A stretch of DNA of 64,000 bases from Uranotaenia lowii (GCF_029784155.1 NC_073693.1:25084002-25148001); one strand, 5' to 3'; shown: positions 23,197 through 36,175, numbered from the stretch's first letter. Notes: generated by a model from the sequence alone, not told the origin. A program made the numbers and translations.

Positions 23197-26161
23197 TTTA
23201 ATTTTTTTTTTTGAAGTATAGGGTAAATGTACCCGACCTTGGCACCTAAGGCACGGTTTACCCTTTTTTTCAACATTCCAACCTTCCTGTTGAGTACACC
23301 ATAGAACATCCTTTGAAGAATTTACTTGCTAACTTGCTTAGAGTTCAACAAAAATATGTTTACTCTATAAAACTTCCATTAATGCGAGCAAAATGCATGC
23401 AAGGTACTCACTGCGGTGCTCCAATTACTTGGCCGCCGTACCAATTGTTTGCCGTTTCGATGATCCGATTCTTGGCCACCAACAATGTGCAATAGATCTT
23501 TACCAACAATGCTCAATTGACAGTTAACAGACTCGTTGGCTATACTGAATATAAGGCCACTGACAGAATGACGTCAGCTGAGCGTAAAGTTATATGCGAC
23601 GATGGAACACCGGGCTTCACTCATACAACGGAAAGGCTTTCGAAATCATTGATGAAATTTGGTTGGAAGGGAAGCACAAAATAAGCTTTCATTTCAAAAA
23701 GTCGGAAGTCCAGAATTGCCGCATTTTTTTTTTAAATTTTAAAACATTAATTTTTTACTCATTTAAACAAAGTGATGATTAATATCATTATTAACACCTC
23801 AGGTTGTTTCAGAATATTTGTGTATGAACAAGAATCATTGGTTTATGAATGACAACCAAACCTTCACATTAAATCCCTTTGATGAAATCTAAACTAACAT
23901 ATTTTGTAAGCAACTTTTTCAACTAAACACTTCAAACATTTCTCCAATATGTATACAGTAAATTACTTATGAAGGACTGAAAAAATCTGAATAAAGCCAA
24001 TCAATCTAGGAAAAGTATTTCAGATGGCATGGGCTTATCTAGACTAGCCCAGGTGTTTAACGTAGAGTTTAAAAAATAAAAGGTTGAGGTGGTCCAGCTG
24101 CCAGAATATTGAGGTAAAATATCCGTATCTGACCCCGATTGATCAACACATTCCTTATTCCACATTCCTTTTTTAAAGACATTTCACAGTTTATCATTTT
24201 TGCGAAGTTTTTTTGAGACAATTTCATAAAAAAAATCCAATACGACTTGAACGGGAGTTATACTGAAAGGTTTGAACCGTGTCAAATAAACGAGTTATTA
24301 AAAAAAAACGACTTATACGTGGTTGTTGTGAAAGTGGTATTGTAACGTTGAACTGAAATACATATCTTATTTTGAACTTTTCTCATCGATTAGATTTTTC
24401 CAAATATTGGAAAAATTTCTTAGATTTTCTCAGTTTTTTTTTTTTTTTGAGAATTTCCTGACTTGAATGCAAACTGGACGAATTCAGGAAAGCTAAGCCT
24501 AACGACAGATTCATTTACGACATTTCTATGGTTTTGTGCATCATGGATGTGTTGTCATTTAAAAATCATTGTTTAAATTATTCCTTTTGATTTTTTATAG
24601 ACCATAAGTTGATAGTAAAATTCTCTAGGAGACTTCCGATTGCGACATATTTTCACTACCAAACAACTATCTTCATATTGTGGAGATTGGCTTCAATAAA
24701 GTAAGAAATTGAAAAATTCCTTGAATGGTATTTTAAAATTTTGCCCTTTTGAATTTGTTAGCTGAGATTATGAGCTTCTAGCAAGAGCCATCTCGAATGC
24801 CCGGGGCGTTGCGCAGTGGTTTGACACGCCAAATAGATGTTAGAATGTAAACCTTGCTAAAACATTTTTTTAATTCGACTCACATCTAGTATTTTAAGGA
24901 ATAATTGGAAAGAAAACGATATTTTCCTGTCCTTCTAACTTCTGTTTCCAAGAAAAAAATTAGAACGAAAATCCAAAAAATTAAATCTGAGTATATGGTT
25001 CCCAAGCGGTAGAAAACGATTCCAAAACTCAATTAATTATGTATTTTATATACTAAAGTCATGAATTGCCATCGATCTAACAGTTTTTGATAAGAAAAAC
25101 ATCTTAAGTCTTGTTAGTTGCTTAATTTCACTTATTTTTTTTTATTTCGAACCACTGTGTTCTGCAGGAGACCACGTGGTCTCTGTTCGGCAGACTGCAA
25201 TGCAAATGCTGTTGGCACGCATACCAATGTACCTTCGATTCATGGTTCCTAAATAGAGATTTTTGCATTTTCAATGCTTGGATATGACTTTCAGTTAGTC
25301 GAATCACTTATGTTCTCCAACTTATTTCGAAGCTTAAGTTGAAAGAAACGATCTTATCATACAACCCAATTAGTATGAAAACATTTGTGCGTAGTTTTAA
25401 ATGAATTTTTAGGGAAAACATCACCCCAAAATACCTCTTTAATGAACATGGATTTTTTCCAGCTTCCAACACTGGTGGTGTATTTCGATTGAAGTTGCAT
25501 GCCAAGAAAAGGAACCAAATTAGTTTTTCAATTTTTATTAAAAACTTAAATAAACATTCAATCTTTTGTCTTTCTAGTATTTTTTTATTTTTTGACGAGT
25601 TTAACTGTAGGCATGAGTATTTATAGCAAATTTTTCAAATTAATGTCCGCGTATGAAATCGCATGTGAACTTAACAGTTGCACTAGAAAAGTGAGTTCTT
25701 CTGATTTTCATACGGTGATTTCCAATATAATTGCCTCGGATGCAGATCGAAAAAAATTAACCACTTTGATAAAGTACAAACAATCAAAAAATTCGGTATG
25801 CACAGATTTGAAACAAATTATTCTCTTCGTAATTAAAATATATTCAAAATTTTTAATCTCAATTTGGACCCAAAATACATGAAAAGACATGTTGGCGTGC
25901 CAAGAAAAGGACCATGCCAAAATAGGGCTCACTTACCCTAAGTACGTTTTCGGATCAAATTTATGGACGATGATACACTTTACTTTTGCTGGAAGATTTT
26001 ATACTCGTTGAATCTTCGGAAAGCCAAGACAATGTTTTTCAAAATCAAACACAACTGTACCACATTGTCGTTGTTGAACATTGAAGTCAAAACAAATACA
26101 AAATTGATAAGATATTTTTTTCCCCAAAAAGTAAATGCATTGAATGAGTTATTAACCAACC
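23197..26161. other. Intergenic DNA between gene cluster and array 3
   Basis: No supported gene. A GGGTAAA...TTTACCC sequence near 23220-23270 and a direct repeat of GCCAAGAAAAGGA near 25503 and 25897 suggest remnants of small transposable elements. The frame at 25592-25882 (96 codons) has no recognisable motif and lies between those two direct repeats. Confidence 0.45.
25168..25183. repeat. Perfect 16-bp palindrome with CACGTG core
   Basis: GAGACCACGTGGTCTC reads the same on both strands; its centre is a CACGTG E-box. It may be a binding site or a chance palindrome. Confidence 0.6.
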
Positions 26162-29100
26162 TGACAAAAATAACAAAAATGACAAAAATGACAAAAATGA
26201 CAAAAATGACAAAAATGACAAAAATGACAAAAATGACAAAAATGACAAAAATGACAAAAATGACAAAAATAACAAAAATGACAAAAATGACAAAAATGAC
26301 AAAAATGACAAAAATGACAAAAATGACAAAAATGACAAAAATGACAAAAATGACAAAAATGACAAAAATGACAAAAATGACAAAAATGACAAAAATGACA
26401 AAAATGACAAAAATGACAAAAATGACAAAAATCACAAAAATGACAAAAATGACAAAAATGACAAAAATGACAAAAATGACAAAAATGACAAAAATGACAA
26501 AAATGACAAAAATGACAAAAATGACAAAAATGACAAAAATGACAAAAATGACAAAAATGACAAAAATGACAAAAATGACAAAAATGACAAAAATGACAAA
26601 AATGACAAAAATGACAAAAATGACAAAAATGACAAAAATGACAAAAATGACAAAAATGACAAAAATGACAAAAATGACAAAAATGACAAAAATGACAAAA
26701 ATGACAAAAATGACAAAAATGACAAAAATGACAAAAATGACAAAAATGACAAAAATGACAAAAATGACAAAAATGACAAAAATGACAAAAATGACAAAAA
26801 TGACAAAAATGACAAAAATGACAAAAATGACAAAAATGACAAAAATGACAAAAATGACAAAAATGACAAAAATGACAAAAATGACAAAAATGACAAAAAT
26901 GACAAAAATGACAAAAATGACAAAAATGACAAAAATGACAAAAATGACAAAAATGACAAAAATGACAAAAATGACAAAAATGACAAAAATGACAAAAATG
27001 ACAAAAATGACAAAAATGACAAAAATGACAAAAATGACAAAAATGACAAAAATGACAAAAATGACAAAAATGACAAAAATGACAAAAATGACAAAAATGA
27101 CAAAAATGACAAAAATGACGAAAATCACAAAAATCACAAAAATCACAAAAATCACAAAAATGACAAAAATGACAAAAATGACAAAAATGACAAAAATGAC
27201 AAAAATGACAAAAATGACAAAAATGACAAAAATGACAAAAATGACAAAAATGACAAAAATGACAAAAATGACAAAAATGACAAAAATGACAAAAATGACA
27301 AAAATGACAAAAATGACAAAAATGACAAAAATGACAAAAATGACAAAAATGACAAAAATGACAAAAATGACAAAAATGACAAAAATGACAAAATGACAAA
27401 AATGACAAAAATGACAAAAATGACAAAAATGACAAAAATGACAAAAATGACAAAAATGACAAAAATGACAAAAATGACAAAAATGACAAAAATGACAAAA
27501 ATGACAAAAATGACAAAAATGACAAAAATGACAAAAATGACAAAAATGACAAAAATGACAAAAATGACAAAAATGACAAAAATGACAAAAATGACAAAAA
27601 TGACAAAAATGACAAAAATGACAAAAATGACAAAAATGACAAAAATGACAAAAATGACAAAAATGACAAAAATGACAAAAATGACAAAAATGACAAAAAT
27701 GACAAAAATGACAAAAATGACAAAAATGACAAAAATGACAAAAATGACAAAAATGACAAAAATGACAAAAATGACAAAAATGACAAAAATGACAAAAATG
27801 ACAAAAATGACAAAAATGACAAAAATGACAAAAATGACAAAAATGACAAAAATGACAAAAATGACAAAAATGACAAAAATGACAAAAATGACAAAAATGA
27901 CAAAAATGACAAAAATGACAAAAATGACAAAAATGACAAAAATGACAAAAATGACAAAAATGACAAAAATGACAAAAATGACAAAAATGACAAAAATGAC
28001 AAAAATGACAAAAATGACAAAAATGACAAAAATGACAAAAATGACAAAAATGACAAAAATGACAAAAATGACAAAAATGACAAAAATGACAAAAATGACA
28101 AAAATGACAAAAATGACAAAAATGACAAAAATGACAAAAATGACAAAAATGACAAAAATGACAAAAATGACAAAAATGACAAAAATGACAAAAATGACAA
28201 AAATGACAAAAATGACAAAAATGACAAAAATGACAAAAATGACAAAAATGACAAAAATGACAAAAATGACAAAAATGACAAAAATGACAAAAATGACAAA
28301 AATGACAAAAATGACAAAAATGACAAAAATGACAAAAATGACAAAAATGACAAAAATGACAAAAATGACAAAAATGACAAAAATGACAAAAATGACAAAA
28401 ATGACAAAAATGACAAAAATGACAAAAATGACAAAAATGACAAAAATGACAAAAATGACAAAAATGACAAAAATGACAAAAATGACAAAATGACAAAAAT
28501 GACAAAAATGACAAAAATGACAAAAATGACAAAAATGACAAAAATGACAAAAATGACAAAAATGACAAAAATGACAAAAATGACAAAAATGACAAAAATG
28601 ACAAAAATGACAAAAATGACAAAAATGACAAAAATGACAAAAATGACAAAAATGACAAAAATGACAAAAATGACAAAAATGACAAAAATGACAAAAATGA
28701 CAAAAATGACAAAAATGACAAAAATGACAAAAATGACAAAAATGACAAAAATGACAAAAATGACAAAAATGACAAAAATGACGAAAATCACAAAAATCAC
28801 AAAAATCACAAAAATGACAAAAATGACAAAAATGACAAAAATGACAAAAATGACAAAAATGACAAAAATGACAAAAATGACAAAAATGACAAAAATGACA
28901 AAAATGACAAAAATGACAAAAATGACAAAAATGACAAAAATGACAAAAATGACAAAAATGACAAAAATGACAAAAATGACAAAAATGACAAAAATGACAA
29001 AAATGACAAAAATGACAAAAATGACAAAAATGACAAAAATGACAAAAATGACAAAAATGACAAAAATGACAAAAATGACAAAAATGACAAAAATGACAAA

Positions 29101-31206
29101 ATGACAAAAATGACAAAAATGACAAAAATGACAAAAATGACAAAAATGACAAAAATGACAAAAATGACAAAAATGACAAAAATGACAAAAATGACAAAAA
29201 TGACAAAAATGACAAAAATGACAAAAATGACAAAAATGACAAAAATGACAAAAATGACAAAAATGACAAAAATGACAAAAATGACAAAAATGACAAAAAT
29301 GACAAAAATGACAAAAATGACAAAAATGACAAAAATGACAAAAATGACAAAAATGACAAAAATGACAAAAATGACAAAAATGACAAAAATGACAAAAATG
29401 ACAAAAATGACAAAAATGACAAAAATGACAAAAATGACAAAAATGACAAAAATGACAAAAATGACAAAAATGACAAAAATGACAAAAATGACAAAAATGA
29501 CAAAAATGACAAAAATGACAAAAATGACAAAAATGACAAAAATGACAAAAATGACAAAAATGACAAAAATGACAAAAATGACAAAAATGACAAAAATGAC
29601 AAAAATGACAAAAATGACAAAAATGACAAAAATGACAAAAATGACAAAAATGACAAAAATGACAAAAATGACAAAAATGACAAAAATGACAAAAATGACA
29701 AAAATGACAAAAATGACAAAAATGACAAAAATGACAAAAATGACAAAAATGACAAAAATGACAAAAATGACAAAAATGACAAAAATGACAAAAATGACAA
29801 AAATGACAAAAATGACAAAAATGACAAAAATGACAAAAATGACAAAAATGACAAAAATGACAAAAATGACAAAAATGACAAAAATGACAAAAATGACAAA
29901 AATGACAAAAATGACAAAAATGACAAAAATGACAAAAATGACAAAAATGACAAAAATGACAAAAATGACAAAAATGACAAAAATGACAAAAATGACAAAA
30001 ATGACAAAAATGACAAAAATGACAAAAATGACAAAAATGACAGAAATGACAAAAATGACAAAAATGACAAAAATGACAAAAATCACAAAAATGACAAAAA
30101 TGACAAAAATGACAAAAATGACAAAAATGACAAAAATGACAAAAATGACAAAAATGACAAAAATGACAAAAATGACAAAAATGACAAAAATGACAAAAAT
30201 GACAAAAATGACAAAAATGACAAAAATGACAAAAATGACAAAAATGACAAAAATGACAAAAATGACAAAAATGACAAAAATGACAAAAATGACAAAAATG
30301 ACAAAAATGACAAAAATGACAAAAATGACAAAAATGACAAAAATGACAAAAATGACAAAAATGACAAAAATGACAAAAATGACAAAAATGACAAAAATGA
30401 CAAAAATGACAAAAATGACAAAAATGACAAAAATGACAAAAATGACAAAAATGACAAAAATGACAAAAATGACAAAAATGACAAAAATGACAAAAATGAC
30501 AAAAATGACAAAAATGACAAAAATGACAAAAATGACAAAAATGACAAAAATGACAAAAATGACAAAAATGACAAAAATGACAAAAATGACAAAAATGACA
30601 AAAATGACAAAAATGACAAAAATGACAAAAATGACAAAAATGACAAAAATGACAAAAATGACAAAAATGACAAAAATGACAAAATTACAAAAATTACAAA
30701 AATGACAAAAATGACAAAATTACAAAAATTACAAAAATTACAAAAATTACAAAAATTACAAAAATTACAAAAATTACAAAACTTACAAAAATTACAAAAA
30801 TTACAAAAATTACAAAAATTACAAAAATTACAAAAATTACAAAAATTACAAAAAATACAAAAATTACAAAAATTACAAAAATTACAAAAATGACAAAAAT
30901 GACAAAAATTACAAAAATTACAAAAATTACAAAAATTACAAAAATTACAAAAATTACAAAAATTACAAAAATTACAAAAATTACAAAAATTACAAAAATT
31001 ACAAAAATTACAAAAATTACAAAAATTACAAAAATTACAAAAATTACAAAAATTACAAAAATTACAAAAATTACAAAAATTACAAAAATTACAAAAATTA
31101 CAAAAATTACAAAAATTACAAAAATTACAAAAATTACAAAAATTACAAAAATTACAAAAATTACAAAAATTACAAAAATTACAAAAATTACAAATATTAC
31201 AAAAAT
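26162..31206 (+). repeat. Satellite A, array 3: (TGACAAAAA)n, about 560 units
   Basis: A 5-kb array in the same orientation as array 1. A marker cassette, GACGAAAATCAC followed by further ATCACAAAA units, occurs at 27117 (four ATCAC units) and 28780 (three), 1663 bp apart. Eight-bp units occur near 27386, 28483 and 29094. About 1.1 kb between 27394 and 28480 shows no variants. The array ends in the TTACAAAAA block at 30685-31198 and stops 134 bp from gene 4. Confidence 0.97.
30685..31198 (+). repeat. Homogenised TTACAAAAA sub-block of array 3
   Basis: About 55 units read TTACAAAAA instead of TGACAAAAA, interrupted by two pairs of TGACAAAAA units (near 30700 and 30889). The boundary with the main array is marked by 8-bp units (AAAATTAC). 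The TTACAAAAA unit is the complement of the ATTTTTGTA variant seen only as triplets in array 2. Confidence 0.93.
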
Positions 31207-31339
31207 GAGAAAAAAGACCATATTATTGTAAGCTTTCACTGCGAATCGTCAAAAATTGAACTTTAATGTTTTCATTTTTTTTTAAAGTTATTTTTGTCCT
31301 ATTTTGAGCACTTGAAAACTTAGTTTCAACAACATTATT

Positions 31340-32149
31340 TTAAGTGTAAGGTGCTCCACCTCTCCTGAAGCTAAATTTTATGGAAAATATCACTGTGATC
31401 ACTATCCCAACATAAGTCACCGCAAGCAACCAACTAAAGGTAGCTTTCTGCGGAACACGTTTTCTTCCAAATCCAGGCAGCGAACATTCTAAATATCTTT
31501 TCATAACTTGAACCAGCTTGGGACATTGGCAGCGAACCTCTGATCGATTTTCCGACGATGCAGAAGGTTGACTAGTGAGGATCATCCTCGGTAAGGAAGG
31601 AATCAAATCCTCCATCATGGCTAGTCCCGAGGAAAAAAATGTGACTCGCAGGTTCTGGAACAGGTGACATTTCCTGGCGTCTTTCACTGTTCGATAGTCC
31701 ATAAAGAAACAGGGCACTCCGGTTCGATTTGATGCCCTGGAAAAGGACACAAACATCGTCATCGTTCGGAAGAGTTCCGTGTAGCAAGGTACACCCCAAT
31801 TGATCTGTAGGAATCCAAGTCTGAAATTCGAATCTGTAACAACGGAAGATTTTGGAAATCCTTCGATGGTGAGAAACACACAACCCTCCTGATTGACATC
31901 GGTTAGTGCTTCGAAGAAATGGTTTTTAGGAAAAGTTGTCTTGGCCGACTTGACTGGCCAAAGTTTGAGCACTGCATTGACTAACAGCATACAGTCGTAC
32001 GGGATTGCTTCCTCGGAAGGTTGACCACATGGACTAATTCTACAGGATACATTATTGGTGGGTAACTTTTGACAAGCTAAGGTTGATAGAAAAAATATTG
32101 GCAGAAAACTGTTGCCTACAAAAGACATTGTCTGAATGTCGCTGAGCAT
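31340..32149 (-). CDS. Single-pass membrane protein with ten-cysteine ectodomain, family member 4
   Basis: 269 residues from the first ATG; methionine 8 (32128) is an equally good start before the hydrophobic signal segment. Cysteines at 36, 41, 53, 90, 122, 147, 161, 207, 209 and 222 keep the family spacing, with C-x4-C at the start and C-x-C plus C-x12-C at the end. Shared strings with the protein at 21642 include LKLWP, TTFPK, KCHLF, EDLIPS and CPKLVQVM. Residues 238-257 form the membrane helix. It stands alone on the far side of array 3, about 9 kb from gene 3. Single exon; function unknown. Confidence 0.75.
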   Translation of the reverse strand: MLSDIQTMSFVGNSFLPIFFLSTLACQKLPTNNVSCRISPCGQPSEEAIPYDCMLLVNAVLKLWPVKSAKTTFPKNHFFEALTDVNQEGCVFLTIEGFPKSSVVTDSNFRLGFLQINWGVPCYTELFRTMTMFVSFSRASNRTGVPCFFMDYRTVKDARKCHLFQNLRVTFFSSGLAMMEDLIPSLPRMILTSQPSASSENRSEVRCQCPKLVQVMKRYLECSLPGFGRKRVPQKATFSWLLAVTYVGIVITVIFSIKFSFRRGGAPYT

Positions 32150-32708
32150 GATTTGTTAAGGTCGAGTAATGACAGATTAAGGTCGTCTGGTGGTTAACTT
32201 TGCTGATGACTCATTGATTACTTTAATGCTTATCGTTATGAGACAGTGTAACATCAAATGAATGTATTGTATCACCTCGAATTAAAAGTACTGCTTTGAA
32301 ATACCTTTTTCTTATTATAGTATCTGATAATTAAAAAAAATAAAATAAAGTTTTCTTGGAATTTTTTTTCTGCGTGTCTCGAATCCATTGAACATTATCA
32401 GAGACTAAAAGACATACATCCAAGATTGACGCAATCACAGAAAAATCAGTAATTTCATAGATTTTTTAACAAATTTTAATCACAGAATCTGTGTCGCAGA
32501 ACACAGAATTTAGAAATATTCACAGAACTTTTAAATTTTGAATGGATTTTTTTTTGCCTAAATAAAAGTAAGAAAAATATGATAACACTGGTTTTGTAAA
32601 TTGATTTTTCCCAACTCAAATGTTAAAAAGATCCAGTTTATCATGAATTTTCAACTACAAGAAAATAGAAGAAAATTTTCTTGGCAACCTGGCATACACC
32701 ATCTATGC
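32150..32708. other. Upstream region of gene 4 and spacer before heptamer array
   Basis: AT-rich, non-coding; presumably includes the promoter of the gene at 31340-32149, but no clear element can be named. Confidence 0.45.
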
Positions 32709-33842
32709 CGATGAGACATGAGACATGAGACATGTGATATGAGATATGAGATATGGGAAATGAGATATAAGATATGAAATATGAGATACATATGAGACAT
32801 GAGACATGAGATATGAGATATGAGATATGAGACATGAGACATGAGACATGAGACATGAGACATGAGACATGAGACATGAGACATGAGACATGAGACATGA
32901 GACATGAGACATGAGACATGAGACATGAGACATGAGACATGAGACATGAGACATGAGACATGAGACATGAGACATGAGACATGAGACATGAGACATGAGA
33001 CATGAGACATGAGACATGAGACATGAGACATGAGACATGAGACATGAGCCATGAGGCATGCGACATGAGACATGAAACATGAGACATGAGACATGAGACA
33101 TGAGACATGAGACATGAGACATGAGACATGAGACATGAGACATGAGACATGAGACATGAAACATGAGACATGAGACATGAGACATGAGACATGAGACATG
33201 AGACATGAGACATGAGACATGAGACATGAGACATGAGACATGAGACATGAGACATGAGACATGAGACATGAGACATGAGACATGAGACATGAGACATGAG
33301 ACATGAGACATGAGCCATGAGGCATGCGACATGAGACATGAAACATGAGACATGAGACATGAGACATGAGACATGAGACATGAAACATGAGACATGAGAC
33401 ATGAGACATGAGACATGAGACATGAGACATGAGACATGAGACATGAGACATGAGACATGAGACATGAGACATGAGACATGAGACATGAAACATGAGACAT
33501 GAGACATGAGACATGAGACATGAGACATGAGACATGAGACATGAGACATGAGACATGAGACATGAGACATGAGACATGAGACATGAGACATGAGACATGA
33601 GACATGAGACATGAGACATGAGACATGAGACATGAGACATGAGACATGAGACATGAGACATGAGACATGAGACATGAGACATGAGACATGAGACATGAGA
33701 CATGAGACATGAGACATGAGACATGAGACATGAGACATGAGACATGAGACATGAGCCATGAGGCATGCGACATGAGACATGAAACATGAGACATGAGACA
33801 TGACACATGAGTCTTGAGACATGAGACATGCGACATGAGACA
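32709..33842 (+). repeat. Satellite C: heptamer array (ATGAGAC)n, about 160 units
   Basis: A 1.1-kb tandem array of a 7-bp unit unrelated to satellites A and B. The left edge (32709-32830) is degenerate with GATAT variants. A marker string, GAGCC-ATGAGGC-ATGCGAC followed by ATGAAAC, occurs at 33046, 33312 and 33753. The spacings, 266 and 441 bp, are exact multiples of 7. Because 7 is not a multiple of 3, each minus frame spells the same seven-residue repeat, so frames of about 390-400 codons are open but not credible genes. Confidence 0.96.
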
Positions 33843-35702
33843 TTTAAAAAAATGGAAGTTTTTTTTATATATCAAGGGTTTTTTATTGTTTTGAAGATCC
33901 GTCTTATTTTTCTTCTAAACGGTGGCTTTTTCAACCATCAAACCTTCAAGTTACGTTGAGACTCAAGAAAACCTAGAAGTTTAGATGCCATGGAAAATAG
34001 GTCGCTAATCAATAATTTTTAAATTGCTTGGAGGGTAATAAATAAAGTTTGGTTTTGAAAAAGTCTACAATAGAAGTAGAAAAAACTTGCAAGGGTCAAA
34101 CCTGAGAATGACATTTTTTATTTAAATATTTATATTTTTATCTTATCTCAACAATGTTTCCTTAAAAACGTTTCAAACAATAATTTTAAAACCAAAAATT
34201 TTAAGTTTTCTTATCAGATAAACGCTTTCTTCCCAGAAATCTAAATCCATCTTTCGCTCTTAAATTCTCCCTTACTAAGTCGTTCACAAACAAACACATC
34301 AACCGGCAGAAACGATATCGGTCGACAAATTAAAGTTTCTAAGAGGTTTATTCAATTATTTCAATTTGGACACTTTGGTCGTTTTATCACCGAAGAAGCA
34401 AATAGCAGCAGGGTAGGGGACACTGATTCCGATCAAGATATTTTCACCTTACTCCTTACTCCTCCCCCCATTTTCCCAGTTTGAAATAGTTATATTTCTG
34501 GCACCCCTTAACAACTTGCTGTCGGTGATATCGCTTTCTATTTTCGGAAAGCTTCAAAAATGACCCAAGAGGCAGAGCAAAGCGTTGAACTTTGGCATTA
34601 TCTACCAGTAGATCTATGTTTCGGTTTTATGTTTCTGTGTTGATTATTGAGTTAGGTGGTCGAAAGTTATTGTGATATTTCTTGATGATGAGCTCTTAGA
34701 GGGCCGAGTAATGGAGCGATTTCCACCTTAGGAAGTTTTTTTGTTGTCGATGGTAGTTTTTCAACGGAAATGAAAATTTCATTTTTATTTTTGATTTGAA
34801 CAAGATTTTTTTTAAATCTGTTTCAATTCAAGAAAAACATGTTGTGGTCCCTACCAAAATCTACTGTTTTATCGAAACAGCGATTCAGTCGATTGAAAAA
34901 GACATCTTTCAACTAAGCCACAAAATCCCATCATCCCAAACAGGCTGAAAAAACTTTAAATTGGTTAAACTTAATCAAGCAAACCCCCTCTTAACTGAAT
35001 ACTTTGCATTTAGTTCGGTTAACAACATTTTCACTTGATTGATTTTTCTGCCGATCCACCGCCAACGAAGTTCTTTGTGTTGTATGCAAATCGGCTCATT
35101 ACCGGCCATCAAAAATCGTCCCAATTTGGAAAACTACAGAAGGAAACTTTTCAAAAGCGTTTATCCGGCCGACCGGAAATTTCATTTGCATTTATAACAA
35201 GAACATCCCAATTGAGATGAAAGTGGGGCACTTTCGGTGTTCGATGGAGGATGGGAAGTTAGTTGAAGCTGAGACATTTGGGAACAATAATGGTGTGATA
35301 ATTAAACTTGTATATGAAAATTTGTAAAAAATTGAAAAAAAAATCTTTTCACTCTAACGTCCTCTCAAATCAAAATACTAGAGATTAGTGATTGAAGAAT
35401 ATTTTTTTGTTTAGCATTGTTTTTGTGCTCTTAATACTTAAATTTTTTGTTTCTGTATGACGTGTTACTTTTTGATCATTTTTTTTATTTTTGTGTCATT
35501 TTTTCTGTTATTTTTATCAATCAAGTATTTTTCTGTATAGTCCAAGTCATTTGTAATGTTTTGGTGAAATATTCTGCGTTCTTTTTGTGTAATTTTGAAA
35601 AGATTCGTGCAATTTTTGAGTCATTTGAGAGTAGTTTTTGAATCAATCTGTGCCGATTTAATGTAATTATTGTGTGTAGATATATACGATAACGGTATAT
35701 AC
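33843..35702. other. Non-coding DNA right of heptamer array
   Basis: AT-rich; no supported gene. 34230-34720 and 35040-35230 are less AT-rich and could be regulatory. 35440-35640 is T-rich with scattered TGTCATTTTT- and GTGTAATTTT-like words, resembling a decayed satellite. Confidence 0.45.
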
Positions 35703-36175
35703 GAAAACGAACATACACATATAGGATCTCAGTGAAACTTCATGTGAGGCCCTTGGAGCCAAAGAGATATAAGAGCACAAAAGCTTATTTCGAAAGTTTT
35801 TAAATTGTTGTGTTTTCTTTTTTCCATATATTTTTCGAGAATTTGTATTTTTCTATTGAATGTTAGAGCATGTAAATAAAAAAAAAAAAATCGAAATGTC
35901 ATTAAATATAGTTGAAATGTTAAGATTCGTTTGGCATCATTAACTCAAAATCGACCATTTTGTCATGTATACCCCTTTGGCTCTGAGACCCTCATTTTTT
36001 TTTTGAAGAGATCTAGTTCAAACTTAACACTAATGCATACATATTTCAAGGATATGTTGGCTAGCATCTGACAAATGCTAAAACCATCAGCCCCCAGAAA
36101 AAGAGCCGTGACCTAGATTCGATCTCATGACCTCTGGCTTAGAAGACTTGAAAGCTATCCTCTAGGCCACTGTCG
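35703..36175 (-). mobile_element. tRNA-derived SINE, split by a MITE
   Basis: On the minus strand a tRNA-like head (D-arm TGGCCTAGAGGATAGC, anticodon-like loop with TCT, T-arm around GATCGAATC) lies at about 36175-36109. The body contains the GATGCTAGCC tract and continues to 35995. The 3' part resumes at 35744-35703, ending in the ATATAGGATCTCAGTGAAAC complement. The same body and tail occur without interruption at 41969-42147. Confidence 0.75.
35745..35994. mobile_element. MITE inserted in the SINE (TGAGGCCC family)
   Basis: A 250-bp element with 20-bp terminal inverted repeats, TGAGGCCCTTGGAGCCAAAG at the left and an imperfect inverse at 35975-35994. It carries no coding capacity. Two other family members are at 39937-40030 (partial) and 41756-42202. 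Confidence 0.82.

Noticed and set aside
32641..33875. Three overlapping minus-strand frames of about 390-400 codons with a heptapeptide repeat
   Set aside because: All three frames of a 7-bp tandem repeat give the same peptide; this is expected from the repeat length and is not evidence of a gene.
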